Source: an uncultured Oscillospiraceae bacterium (GTDB lineage Bacteria > Bacillota > Clostridia > Oscillospirales > Oscillospiraceae). Taken from it: 6,371 nucleotides of DNA. This document shows positions 1 to 5,843 of the stretch, piece after piece (positions within the stretch are counted from its first letter, which is position 1; every line of letters starts with the position of its first letter). The stretch covers positions 1 through 6,371 of the forward strand of contig CAKTKX010000076.1 in assembly GCA_934572365.1 (NCBI GenBank), in the 5' to 3' direction. The notes under the pieces were generated by a model. It saw only the letters and a list, made by a program, of their open reading frames with translations. It was not told the origin of the DNA and ran no database searches. Both the position numbers and the translations under genes were made by a program.

Positions 1-921
1 GTGGGCATGGGCGGCGCGACCTTCCCCACCCACGTCAAGCTCTCCGGCGGCATCGGCAAGGTGGACACCGTCATCATCAACGCAGGCGAGTGCGAGCCTT
101 ACATAACGGCTGACGACCGGCTGTGCCGGGAGCATCCCGCGGAGCTGATGAAGGGCCTGAAGATCATCATGAAGATCTTCGGCCTGACGGAGGGACACAT
201 TGCCATCGAGGACAACAAGCCCGAAGCCATTCAGGCGCTGAAGGAGCATCAGCTGGAGGGCGTCGTGCTGGACGTGCTGCCTGCCAAGTACCCCCAGGGC
301 GCTGAAAAGCAGCTGATCTACGCCGTCACCGGCCGGGAGGTTCCCTCCGGCGGTCTGCCTGCCGCAGTGGGCTGCGCGGTATTCAACGCCGCGACTACCC
401 GCGCCATCCACGACGTGGTGTACGACGGTATGCCTCTTATCAAGCGGATCGTCACCGTTTCCGGCGACATCCTCATGGAGCCGAAGAACCTGCTGGTTCC
501 CATCGGCACCAGCTTCAACGACCTGATCGAGGCCTGCGGCCACTCCGAGAACCCCTATAAGGTTCTCTCCGGCGGCCCCATGATGGGCGTGGCGCAGTAC
601 GACCTGAACGTCCCCACCATCAAGGGCGTCAACGCCGTTACCGTGCTGGGCAAGAAGAACAACTTCTTCGTGGACGAACCCCATTGCCTGCGCTGCGGCA
701 AGTGCATCGAGGTCTGCCCCATGCATCTGATGCCCGTTCTCATGTATCAGGCCACCCAGGACGGCGATGTGGACGGAATGAAGTCCGTGAACCTGCTGGA
801 CTGCATCGAGTGCGGCTGCTGCGCCTACACCTGCCCCGCCAGCGTGCCGCTGGTGCTGGGCTTCCGTGCCGGCAAGCAGATGATCCGCAACGCTGCCGCC
901 CGGGAAAAGGCCAAGGCTTAA
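1..921 (+). CDS. rnfC: Rnf complex subunit C, 5' end missing (ferredoxin:NAD+ oxidoreductase)
   Basis: Peripheral cytoplasmic subunit of the Rnf complex that exchanges electrons with NAD(H) through FMN and two [4Fe-4S] clusters. The frame is open from base 1. The GTG there is an internal Val codon just before the glycine-rich MGGATFPTHVKLS stretch that normally lies well inside RnfC, so the true start is upstream. Clostridial RnfC is usually about 440 residues, so roughly 130 are missing. In the visible 306 residues, 1-140 are the Nuo51-like FMN/NADH-binding region (NAGECEPYITADDR at 28-40, VPSGGLP at 114-120). About 145-200 is an SLBB-like segment. Two ferredoxin motifs follow: C229/C232/C235/C239 and C268/C271/C274/C278. 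The protein ends soon after, without the long Ala/Lys-rich tail of proteobacterial RnfC. First visible gene of rnfCDGEAB; its TAA stop overlaps the rnfD ribosome binding site. Confidence 0.96.
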   Translation: MGMGGATFPTHVKLSGGIGKVDTVIINAGECEPYITADDRLCREHPAELMKGLKIIMKIFGLTEGHIAIEDNKPEAIQALKEHQLEGVVLDVLPAKYPQGAEKQLIYAVTGREVPSGGLPAAVGCAVFNAATTRAIHDVVYDGMPLIKRIVTVSGDILMEPKNLLVPIGTSFNDLIEACGHSENPYKVLSGGPMMGVAQYDLNVPTIKGVNAVTVLGKKNNFFVDEPHCLRCGKCIEVCPMHLMPVLMYQATQDGDVDGMKSVNLLDCIECGCCAYTCPASVPLVLGFRAGKQMIRNAAAREKAKA

Positions 922-937
922 GGAGGTGGAGATCAAA
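919..937 (+). promoter_or_regulatory. rnfC stop/rnfD ribosome binding site that decides the rnfD start
   Basis: TAAGGAGG at 919-926 combines the rnfC stop codon and a full AGGAGG Shine-Dalgarno site, 11 nt before the ATG at 938. A GTG at 926 is in frame with rnfD but begins on the last base of the Shine-Dalgarno itself, so it has no ribosome binding site of its own. The ATG at 938 is therefore the preferred start. Confidence 0.85.
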
Positions 938-1936
938 ATGGCACAGATGAAATACTTTTATGAGCTGACGATTTCCAGCTCGCCCCACGCCCATTCCCCC
1001 GTCACCACCCAGACCATCATGCGGGACGTGCTGATCGCCCTGATTCCCGCAATGCTGGGTTCCGTTTACTTCTTCGGCTTCCGGTCGCTGCTGGTGACCC
1101 TGGTCAGCGCCGCCGCCTGTGTGTTCTTTGAGTGGGGCTTCTGCAAAATTCGAAAGCTGCACTGCAAGACCTATGACCTGTCCGCCGTCGTCACCGGCGT
1201 GCTGCTGGCCTTTGTCTGCCCCGTGACCATTCCCTACTGGACGATCATTCTGGGCGACTTCTTTGCAATCGTATTGGTGAAGATGCTCTTCGGCGGCCTG
1301 GGCAAGAACATCGTCAACCCCGCCCTCGCCGGACGTGCCTTCCTGTTCAGCTGGCCGGTTCTCATGAGCAACTGGGTCAAGGTCGGCTTTGACAACGCCG
1401 CGGGGCTGCTGTCCACCGCCGATGCCGTCACGGCGGCGACCCCTATGTCCGCCATGCACCAGGGCGCGCTGCCGGAGGAATCCATTCTGGACATGTTCCT
1501 GGGCAATATCGGCGGCTGCATCGGCGAGACCTCCGCGCTGCTGCTGATTATCGGCTTTGTTTACCTATTGTACCGCAAGGTCATCACCGCCCGGATCCCC
1601 CTGGCCTATATCGGCACCGTGGCGATTCTGGCCTTCCTGTTCCCCCAGGGCAATGACCGCATTGCCTGGATGGCCGCCCAAGTGTTCGGCGGCGGATTGA
1701 TGCTGGGCGCCATCTTCATGGCCACCGACTACGTGACCTCCCCGCTGACCAAGCTGGGGCAAATCGTCTACGGCATTGGCTGCGGCATCATCACCATTCT
1801 GATCCGCTACTTCGGCGGCTACAGCGAGGGCGTGACCTATGCCATCCTGTGCATGAACGCCTGCGCGGTGCTGCTGGATAAGGTCGGCCGTCCCGTGAAG
1901 TTCGGCGCACCCAAGAAGGAGGCGGCAAAGAAATGA
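938..1936 (+). CDS. rnfD: Rnf complex subunit D, integral membrane flavoprotein
   Basis: Membrane subunit of the ferredoxin:NAD+ oxidoreductase pump, of the NqrB/RnfD family, carrying covalently bound FMN in the electron path linked to ion movement. The 332-residue product has many hydrophobic segments (for example about 30-64, 80-117, 134-148, 200-212, 221-235, 248-262, 274-290 and 300-312). It shows family motifs: SSSPH at 13-17 near the N-terminus, the GKNIVNPALAGRAF stretch at 122-135, and MATDYVTSPL at 261-270. The flavinylation motif is DAVTAAT at 162-168, making Thr168 the expected FMN attachment residue. The usual Gly before the Ala-Thr pair is Ala here. The tail is Lys/Ala-rich (KKEAAKK), and its codons contain the ribosome binding site for rnfG. 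The stop overlaps the rnfG start as ATGA. The ATG at 938 is chosen over the in-frame GTG at 926 on Shine-Dalgarno spacing. Confidence 0.96.
   Translation: MAQMKYFYELTISSSPHAHSPVTTQTIMRDVLIALIPAMLGSVYFFGFRSLLVTLVSAAACVFFEWGFCKIRKLHCKTYDLSAVVTGVLLAFVCPVTIPYWTIILGDFFAIVLVKMLFGGLGKNIVNPALAGRAFLFSWPVLMSNWVKVGFDNAAGLLSTADAVTAATPMSAMHQGALPEESILDMFLGNIGGCIGETSALLLIIGFVYLLYRKVITARIPLAYIGTVAILAFLFPQGNDRIAWMAAQVFGGGLMLGAIFMATDYVTSPLTKLGQIVYGIGCGIITILIRYFGGYSEGVTYAILCMNACAVLLDKVGRPVKFGAPKKEAAKK
1913..1935 (+). repeat. Junction repeat copy 1 (rnfD end/rnfG start)
   Basis: The 14-mer AAGAAGGAGGCGGC at 1913-1926 encodes the Lys-Lys-Glu-Ala-Ala tail of RnfD and also supplies the AAGGAGG ribosome binding site of rnfG. 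The same 14-mer occurs at the rnfE/rnfA junction. In both places it begins exactly 20 nt before the next ATG, and 20 of 23 bases match over the whole stretch. Confidence 0.8.
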
Positions 1937-2481
1937 AAACCGAATCCACCGTGAAATATGTTCTTCGCATTGCCCTGACCCTGCTTGCCATCACCGCCGT
2001 GGTGGCCGTGATCCTCGCCGCGGTCAACTCCGTTACCGCGCCCCGTATCGCGGCGCAGAACGAGCAGAAGACCCAGGCCGCCATCGAGGCCGTGCTTCCC
2101 GGCGGCGGTCAGGAAGTGGCCTTCACCGACGACACCGGTCTGGTCACCGCCGCCTATAAGGGCAGCAATGGCTGCGCCGTTCAGGTGACGCCCAACGGCT
2201 TTAACGGCACCGTCACCATGATGGTCGGCGTGGACAACGACGGCAAGGTCACCGGCATTTCCATCATCTCCCACTCGGAGACCGCCGGCCTGGGCGCTAC
2301 CGCCGCCGCCGACACGGACGCGGGCAGAGCCTTCCGCGACCAGTTCGCCGGCATGAGCGGCACCGTGTCCGTTTCCAAGGACGGCGGTGAGGTGGACGCC
2401 CTCACCGGCGCCACCATCACATCCCGCGCAGTCTGCACCGGCGTCAACGCCGCGCTGGCCTGCGCCGCCAATCTGGGTTAA
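1933..2481 (+). CDS. rnfG: Rnf complex subunit G, membrane-anchored FMN-binding protein
   Basis: NqrC/RnfG-family subunit, anchored by one helix with an FMN-binding domain outside the membrane; it relays electrons between RnfD and the rest of the complex. The product is 182 residues, slightly short for the family. An N-terminal membrane segment lies at about 9-31 (LRIALTLLAITAVVAVILAA). Conserved motifs are HSETAGLGA at 113-121 and the flavinylation motif DALTGAT at 155-161, matching Dxx(S/T)GAT, with Thr161 as the expected phosphoester-linked FMN site. Such attachment needs the flavin transferase ApbE, which is not encoded in this window. The ATG overlaps the rnfD stop (ATGA). AAGGAGG at 1916-1922, inside rnfD, lies 10 nt upstream, so translation is probably coupled to rnfD. 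Its TAA stop begins the ribosome binding site of rnfE. Confidence 0.95.
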   Translation: MKTESTVKYVLRIALTLLAITAVVAVILAAVNSVTAPRIAAQNEQKTQAAIEAVLPGGGQEVAFTDDTGLVTAAYKGSNGCAVQVTPNGFNGTVTMMVGVDNDGKVTGISIISHSETAGLGATAAADTDAGRAFRDQFAGMSGTVSVSKDGGEVDALTGATITSRAVCTGVNAALACAANLG

Positions 2482-2493
2482 GGAGGCTGCGTC

Positions 2494-3138
2494 ATGGATT
2501 TCAAAAAGCAATTTAAGGAAGGCCTGCTGACCAAGAACCCGGTTCTGGTGCAGCTGCTGGGTATGTGCTCCACCCTGGCCATCACCACCAGCCTGTTCAA
2601 CGGCATCGGCATGGGTCTGGCGGTCACCGTCATTCTCATCTGCTCCAACGTCCTGATCTCCGCCCTGCGGAAGGTCATTCCCAACCAGATCCGCATTGCG
2701 GCTTACATCACCATCGTGGCGGGCTTCGTTACCGTGGTCGACCTGTCCATTCAGGCGTTTCTGCCCGCGCTGTCCCAGAGCCTGGGCGTGTTCATCCCGC
2801 TGATCGTCGTCAACTGTATCGTCCTCGGCCGGGCGGAGGCCTTCGCCTCCAAGAACGGCGTTCTGGCGTCCGCCGTGGACGGCCTGTGCCAGGGCATCGG
2901 CTATACCCTGGCGCTGATCACCGTCTGCGTCATCCGGGAGCTGCTGGGCAGCGGCACCTTCGGCGGCGGCATCCTCAACGGCGGCGAGGGCATCCGCATC
3001 ATCCCTGCCCCGTATCCCGCCATGCAGATGGTCATGCCTGTGGGCGGCTTCCTGGTGCTGGGCTGCGTCATTGCCGCTTCCCAGTGGCTTGTAAAGCATC
3101 TGGAAATGAAGAATAAGAAGAAGGAGGCGGCGAAATAA
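2494..3138 (+). CDS. rnfE: Rnf complex subunit E, integral membrane protein
   Basis: NqrD/RnfE-family membrane subunit, homologous to RnfA and expected to pack against it with inverted topology. The 214-residue product is mostly hydrophobic, with about six membrane helices. Cys25 (in LLGMCSTLAITTS) and Cys108 (in IVVNCIVLGRAEAFA) match the residues that, with two from RnfA, hold the [2Fe-2S] cluster within the membrane in NQR/Rnf structures. The QIRIAAYITIVA stretch at 65-76 and IPLIVVNC at 101-108 are typical of the family. AGGAGG at 2481-2486 lies 7 nt before the ATG, and the rnfG TAA stop overlaps it. The Lys-rich C-terminus (KKKEAAK) contains, in its codons, the ribosome binding site of rnfA. 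The stop and the rnfA start overlap as TAATG. Confidence 0.95.
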   Translation: MDFKKQFKEGLLTKNPVLVQLLGMCSTLAITTSLFNGIGMGLAVTVILICSNVLISALRKVIPNQIRIAAYITIVAGFVTVVDLSIQAFLPALSQSLGVFIPLIVVNCIVLGRAEAFASKNGVLASAVDGLCQGIGYTLALITVCVIRELLGSGTFGGGILNGGEGIRIIPAPYPAMQMVMPVGGFLVLGCVIAASQWLVKHLEMKNKKKEAAK

Positions 3139-3140
3139 TG
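3118..3140 (+). repeat. Junction repeat copy 2 (rnfE end/rnfA start)
   Basis: Second copy of the 14-mer AAGAAGGAGGCGGC (3118-3131). Here it encodes the Lys-Glu-Ala-Ala tail of RnfE and the ribosome binding site of rnfA, again 20 nt from the first base of the repeat to the ATG. RnfD and RnfE are not homologous, so shared ancestry of their ends is not expected. Confidence 0.8.
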
Positions 3141-3716
3141 CAAGCGATTCTCGGTATTATTCTCAGCGCCATTCTCAGCGAGAACTTCATTCTGGTCAAG
3201 TTCTACGGCATCTGCCCCTTCATGGGCGTGTCCAAGAAGATCGACACCGCTCTGGGCATGGGCATGGCCGTTACGTTCGTTATGGCGATCGCCTCTGCCG
3301 CCTGCTACGCGGTCAACGTGCTGCTGGTGAAGCTGGGACTGGACTACATGCAGACCGTCGCCTTCATTCTGGTCATTGCCGCCATCGTGCAGGTGGTGGA
3401 GATGTTCCTGAAGAAGAGCGTTCCCGCGCTGTACAAGGCGCTGGGCGTGTACCTGCCCCTGATCACCACCAACTGCGCCGTTCTGGGCGTGGTGCTGGTC
3501 AACGTGCAGAAGGGCTACAACTTCCTGCTGAGCGTGGTCAACGGCGCTGCCGGCGGCCTGGGCTTCACCGTGGCCATCGTGCTGTTCGCTTCTGTCCGGG
3601 AGCGGGTAAACCGCGCCGATTGCCCTGCGTGCTTCAAGGGTTTCCCCATCGCGCTGATTTCCGCCGGACTGCTGGCGCTTGCCTTCATGGGCTTCTCCGG
3701 CCTGAAGGTTTTCTAA
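3138..3716 (+). CDS. rnfA: Rnf complex subunit A, integral membrane protein
   Basis: NqrE/RnfA-family membrane subunit forming the core pair with RnfE. The 192-residue length is normal for RnfA, with about six hydrophobic helices. The N-terminal stretch NFILVKFYGICPFMGVSKK is a clear family signature. Cys26 (in GICPF) and Cys113 (in ITTNCAVLG) are the expected ligands for the [2Fe-2S] cluster shared with RnfE. The start is the ATG at 3138, sharing one base with the rnfE stop. AAGGAGG at 3121-3127 is 10 nt upstream inside rnfE, which suggests translational coupling and matched amounts of the two partners. The stop (TAA at 3714) overlaps the rnfB ribosome binding site. Confidence 0.95.
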   Translation: MQAILGIILSAILSENFILVKFYGICPFMGVSKKIDTALGMGMAVTFVMAIASAACYAVNVLLVKLGLDYMQTVAFILVIAAIVQVVEMFLKKSVPALYKALGVYLPLITTNCAVLGVVLVNVQKGYNFLLSVVNGAAGGLGFTVAIVLFASVRERVNRADCPACFKGFPIALISAGLLALAFMGFSGLKVF

Positions 3717-3729
3717 GGAGGGCGAAGAT

Positions 3730-4587
3730 ATGGAAATTGTGATTGCGATTGCGATTCTCGGCGGTCTGGGACTGGTGTTCGGCCTGGTGCTGGCCGCTGC
3801 GTCCAAGATTTTCTATGTGGAATCCGACCCCCGGCTGGATCAGCTGAACGAGTGTCTTCCCGGCGCCAACTGCGGCGGCTGCGGCTATGCCGGCTGCGGC
3901 GCTTACGCCGAAGCCGTTCTCAAGGGCGAAGCGCCCATCGGGAAATGCGCCTCCGGCGGTAACGAAGCGGCGCAGGCCATGGCGGCTATCATGGGCGTTA
4001 AGGCGGAAGCCGTCACCCGCAAGGTCGCGCTGGTGTGCTGCTCTGGCGAGAAGATCTACGACGCGGACGGCAACCTGACCAAGGGAGCCAAGATCAAGGG
4101 CAACTACGAGGGGCTTAAGGACTGCCTGGCCGCTTCCAAGATCGGCGGCAACGGCCCCGTGTCCTGCAAGTTCGGCTGCCTGGGCTACGGTACTTGCGTC
4201 AAGGCGTGTAAATACGGTGCTATGAAGGTGGTCAACGGCGTTGCTAAGGTAGACGAAGATTTGTGCGTCGGCTGCATGGCCTGTGCCAACGTATGCCCTC
4301 GTCATCTGATCGTCCCCGTGGAGCCTGACCGGAACGTGGTCATTGCCTGCGCGTCTCTGGCCAAGGGCGCTGTCACCACCCGCGGCTGCACCGTGGGCTG
4401 CATCGGCTGCGGCCTGTGCAAGAAGATCTGCCCCAAGGACGCCATCACCGTGGAAAAGAACCTGGCGCGTATCGACTATACCAAGTGCGACAACTGCGGC
4501 CTGTGCGCCACGGTCTGCCCCAAGAAGCTCATCAAGGACTCCAACGTGGAAAACCTCGGCGAGCCGAAGCCTGTTGTTCAGGCGTAA
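3730..4587 (+). CDS. rnfB: Rnf complex subunit B, multi-cluster ferredoxin-type electron entry subunit
   Basis: Subunit that accepts electrons from reduced ferredoxin on the cytoplasmic side. The 285-residue product starts with a membrane helix at about 2-24. A 4Fe-4S domain follows (NCGGCGYAGC at 47-56) with Cys48/51/56/73 as likely ligands. The C-terminal part holds two double-cluster ferredoxin modules. The first uses C146-x3-C150-x5-C156-x3-C160, with unusual spacing, and C179/182/185/189. The second uses C224/227/230/234 and C253/256/259/263. That supports about five [4Fe-4S] clusters, as in the long clostridial RnfB rather than the roughly 190-residue proteobacterial form. Six further cysteines (42, 103, 104, 132, 207, 220) have no clear role. 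AAGGAGGG at 3715-3722 lies 7 nt before the ATG. Last gene of the operon; a hairpin follows 14 nt after the stop. Confidence 0.96.
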   Translation: MEIVIAIAILGGLGLVFGLVLAAASKIFYVESDPRLDQLNECLPGANCGGCGYAGCGAYAEAVLKGEAPIGKCASGGNEAAQAMAAIMGVKAEAVTRKVALVCCSGEKIYDADGNLTKGAKIKGNYEGLKDCLAASKIGGNGPVSCKFGCLGYGTCVKACKYGAMKVVNGVAKVDEDLCVGCMACANVCPRHLIVPVEPDRNVVIACASLAKGAVTTRGCTVGCIGCGLCKKICPKDAITVEKNLARIDYTKCDNCGLCATVCPKKLIKDSNVENLGEPKPVVQA

Positions 4588-4601
4588 CCCTCAAAAAATT
4601 G

Positions 4602-4637
4602 TGTGGCAGACTCCGCAGGGGTCTGCCACAAGCTTTT
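4602..4637 (+). terminator. Hairpin after rnfB, weak forward terminator
   Basis: TGTGGCAGAC (4602-4611) pairs perfectly with GTCTGCCACA (4621-4630) around a 9-nt loop. On the + strand only four T's follow (4634-4637), so forward termination may be partial. On the opposite strand the hairpin is followed, after CAA, by six T's (complement of A's 4593-4598), a better tract. It probably ends or attenuates the rnf transcript. Confidence 0.55.
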
Positions 4638-4743
4638 CGGAAACGCTCTGGGTGCTGCCTTGCAGTGCAGCTGAGCCGTGGGGACGGTGACGTCTGCGGC
4701 AGGCCGGTACCGGATTCTCTGAATGGCTGGGCGTGTTCGGGAA

Positions 4744-4749
4744 TATAAT
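4744..4749 (+). promoter_or_regulatory. Candidate -10 box (TATAAT) in the spacer
   Basis: An exact TATAAT lies about 210 nt upstream of the DegV start. No good -35 hexamer lies 16-18 nt upstream and there is no TGn extension. If active, it would produce a roughly 200-nt leader containing the hairpins at 4762-4833. It could equally be a chance match. Confidence 0.25.
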
Positions 4750-4803
4750 AGAACCGGCCGTTTTGGGGGAATACAGCCCTTATTTTCTGCCCCAAAGTGC
4801 ATT

Positions 4804-4833
4804 TCTACCGCCGGTAGAGTAGGGTATTCTACT
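4804..4833 (+). repeat. Two adjacent small inverted repeats
   Basis: TCTACC (4804-4809) pairs with GGTAGA (4813-4818) across a 3-nt loop. AGTAG (4818-4822) pairs with CTACT (4829-4833) across 6 nt. The stretch is rich in GTAG words and continues as GTAGGTAGG to 4841. It could be paired RNA hairpins in a leader or a protein-binding site; the function is unknown. Confidence 0.45.
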
Positions 4834-4880
4834 GTAGGTAGGAAAGATACGGCCGTTTTCTTCCCGGGGGGCGTGGCGTT

Positions 4881-4903
4881 TTCCCGGGAATATGTGTTAC
4901 AAT
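4881..4903 (+). promoter_or_regulatory. Extended -10 promoter of the DegV gene with palindrome
   Basis: TGTTACAAT at 4895-4903 is a good extended -10 element (TACAAT matches TATAAT at 5 of 6, preceded by TGn). It lies about 55 nt before the start codon, so transcription would begin near 4910. No recognisable -35 box is present, which is tolerated with an extended -10. The perfect palindrome TTCCCGGGAA (4881-4890) falls in the spacer, and a second TTCCCGGG lies 20 bp upstream at 4861-4868. This is the layout of a possible repressor operator. Confidence 0.5.
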
Positions 4904-4958
4904 CAAGCCAAGATTCGGACGATACCGTTTCCCTATCATTTTCAGGAGTGTGAACCTC

Positions 4959-5822
4959 ATGCCTAACTACAATATTGTGACCGATTCCTGCTGCGACATG
5001 CGGCCGGAAACGTATGAGCAGCTGAATTTGACCGTCGTTCCTCTGAGCATGGAATTCCGCGGCCAGGTTCGCGAGGATAAAAGTGACGACAGCATCAAGG
5101 AAGTTTACGCAGCCCTCCGCGCCGGTGAGAGCGCCCAGACCGCCGCGGTCAACCCGGATCGCTGGCTGAACGCCATGGAACCCCACCTGGCAGAGGGCAG
5201 AGACGTGCTGGTGATGGCCTTTTCTTCCGGCCTGTCTACCACTTACCAGTCCGCCGTCATTGCTGCGGAGGAGCTGCGGGAAAAGTACCCGGAGCGGACG
5301 ATTTATGTAGTTGACACCCTCTGTGCCTCCCGTGGTGAGGGACTGCTGGTGTGGTACGCCTGCAAGAAGCGGGACGAGGGCATGACCCTGGACGAGCTGC
5401 ACACCTGGGTGGAGGACACGAAGCTCCATCTGTGCCACTGGTTTACCGTGGACGATCTGATGTATCTGAAGCGGGGTGGCCGTATCAGCGCCGCGACTGC
5501 CATTGTGGGAACCATGCTGAAGGTCAAGCCTGTGCTTCACGTGGACAATGAGGGACATCTGATCAACATGTTCAAGGTGCGCGGCCGCAAGGCGTCTCTG
5601 GATGCCATCGCCGACAAGCTGGGCGAGCTGGGCGGAAATTACGACAACAGCACGGTGTTCATCTGCCACGGCGACTGCATTGAGGACGCGAAGTATGTTG
5701 AGAACATTCTGAAGACCAAGTACGGCGTCAAGGAAGTGCTGATCAACTACACCGGCGCAGTCATAGGCTCCCACTCCGGCCCGGGTACCCTGGCGGTATT
5801 CTTCCTGGGCGATCACCGGTAA
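4959..5822 (+). CDS. DegV family (fatty-acid-binding) protein
   Basis: DegV-family proteins bind a fatty acid. The FakB members present it to the kinase FakA, which makes acyl-phosphate for membrane lipid synthesis. The product is 287 residues, the usual family length. Visible motifs are TDSCCDM at 8-14, the ligand-pocket loop SAQTAAVNP at 58-66 (related to the common TSQPS), and SSGLSTTYQSA at 89-99. Further along are VDTLCASRGEG at 118-128, the signature FTVDDLMYLKRGGRIS at 162-177, and IGSHSGPGT at 269-277. No membrane segment or signal peptide is seen, so it is cytoplasmic. The ATG at 4959 is preferred over the in-frame GTG at 4950, because AGGAG at 4944-4948 lies 10 nt from the ATG and directly against the GTG. 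It appears to have its own promoter and terminator, so it is probably a separate unit with no evident link to Rnf. No FakA-like gene is in view, so a FakB role is inferred from family only. Confidence 0.93.
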   Translation: MPNYNIVTDSCCDMRPETYEQLNLTVVPLSMEFRGQVREDKSDDSIKEVYAALRAGESAQTAAVNPDRWLNAMEPHLAEGRDVLVMAFSSGLSTTYQSAVIAAEELREKYPERTIYVVDTLCASRGEGLLVWYACKKRDEGMTLDELHTWVEDTKLHLCHWFTVDDLMYLKRGGRISAATAIVGTMLKVKPVLHVDNEGHLINMFKVRGRKASLDAIADKLGELGGNYDNSTVFICHGDCIEDAKYVENILKTKYGVKEVLINYTGAVIGSHSGPGTLAVFFLGDHR

Positions 5823-5843
5823 CGGTAAACAATTTCATACGGT

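Larger units (their letters stand above)
4588..4958 (+). other. Non-coding spacer between rnfB and the DegV gene, rich in hairpins
   Basis: No convincing gene lies here; the 76-codon frame starting at 4723 has no ribosome binding site. The spacer holds a 10-bp hairpin after rnfB (4602-4630) and a perfect palindrome CCGGTACCGG at 4704-4713. It also has a TATAAT box at 4744-4749 and a possible stem TTTGGGG/CCCCAAA (4762-4768 with 4790-4796). Two adjacent small hairpins lie at 4804-4818 and 4818-4833. The 10-mer CGGCCGTTTT occurs at 4755-4764 and 4850-4859, and the palindrome TTCCCGGGAA lies at 4881-4890. A promoter and ribosome binding site for the DegV gene lie at its right end. It may be a structured 5' leader, an interspersed intergenic repeat, or both. 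Confidence 0.6.

Noticed and set aside
740..1459. 239-codon minus-strand open frame across rnfC/rnfD
   Set aside because: It is an antisense shadow of two strongly supported genes, with compositionally biased translation.
1837..3099. Long 420-codon open frame on the minus strand opposite rnfD, rnfG and rnfE
   Set aside because: Its translation is His/Gly/Asp/Ala-rich low-complexity sequence typical of the antisense of GC-rich coding DNA, and it lies fully over three well-supported Rnf genes.
3741..3756. Tandem GATTGC repeat at the start of rnfB as a possible phase-variation tract
   Set aside because: It is under three units of a 6-nt in-frame repeat encoding the membrane helix (Ile-Ala-Ile-Ala); length changes would not shift the frame.
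1..4587. Assignment to the related Na+-NQR complex instead of Rnf
   Set aside because: The presence of the multi-cluster RnfB and the RnfC with two ferredoxin motifs, and the absence of an NqrF-type flavoprotein, fix it as Rnf. Whether it pumps Na+ or H+ cannot be read from the sequence here.
4723..4953. Possible 76-residue protein in the spacer before the DegV gene
   Set aside because: It has no Shine-Dalgarno before the ATG, runs over the promoter, and its translation reads through hairpin and repeat sequence without domain character.
4578..5816. 412-codon open frame on the minus strand opposite the DegV gene and spacer
   Set aside because: No family motifs and no upstream ribosome binding site; the + strand DegV protein matches its family along its full length.
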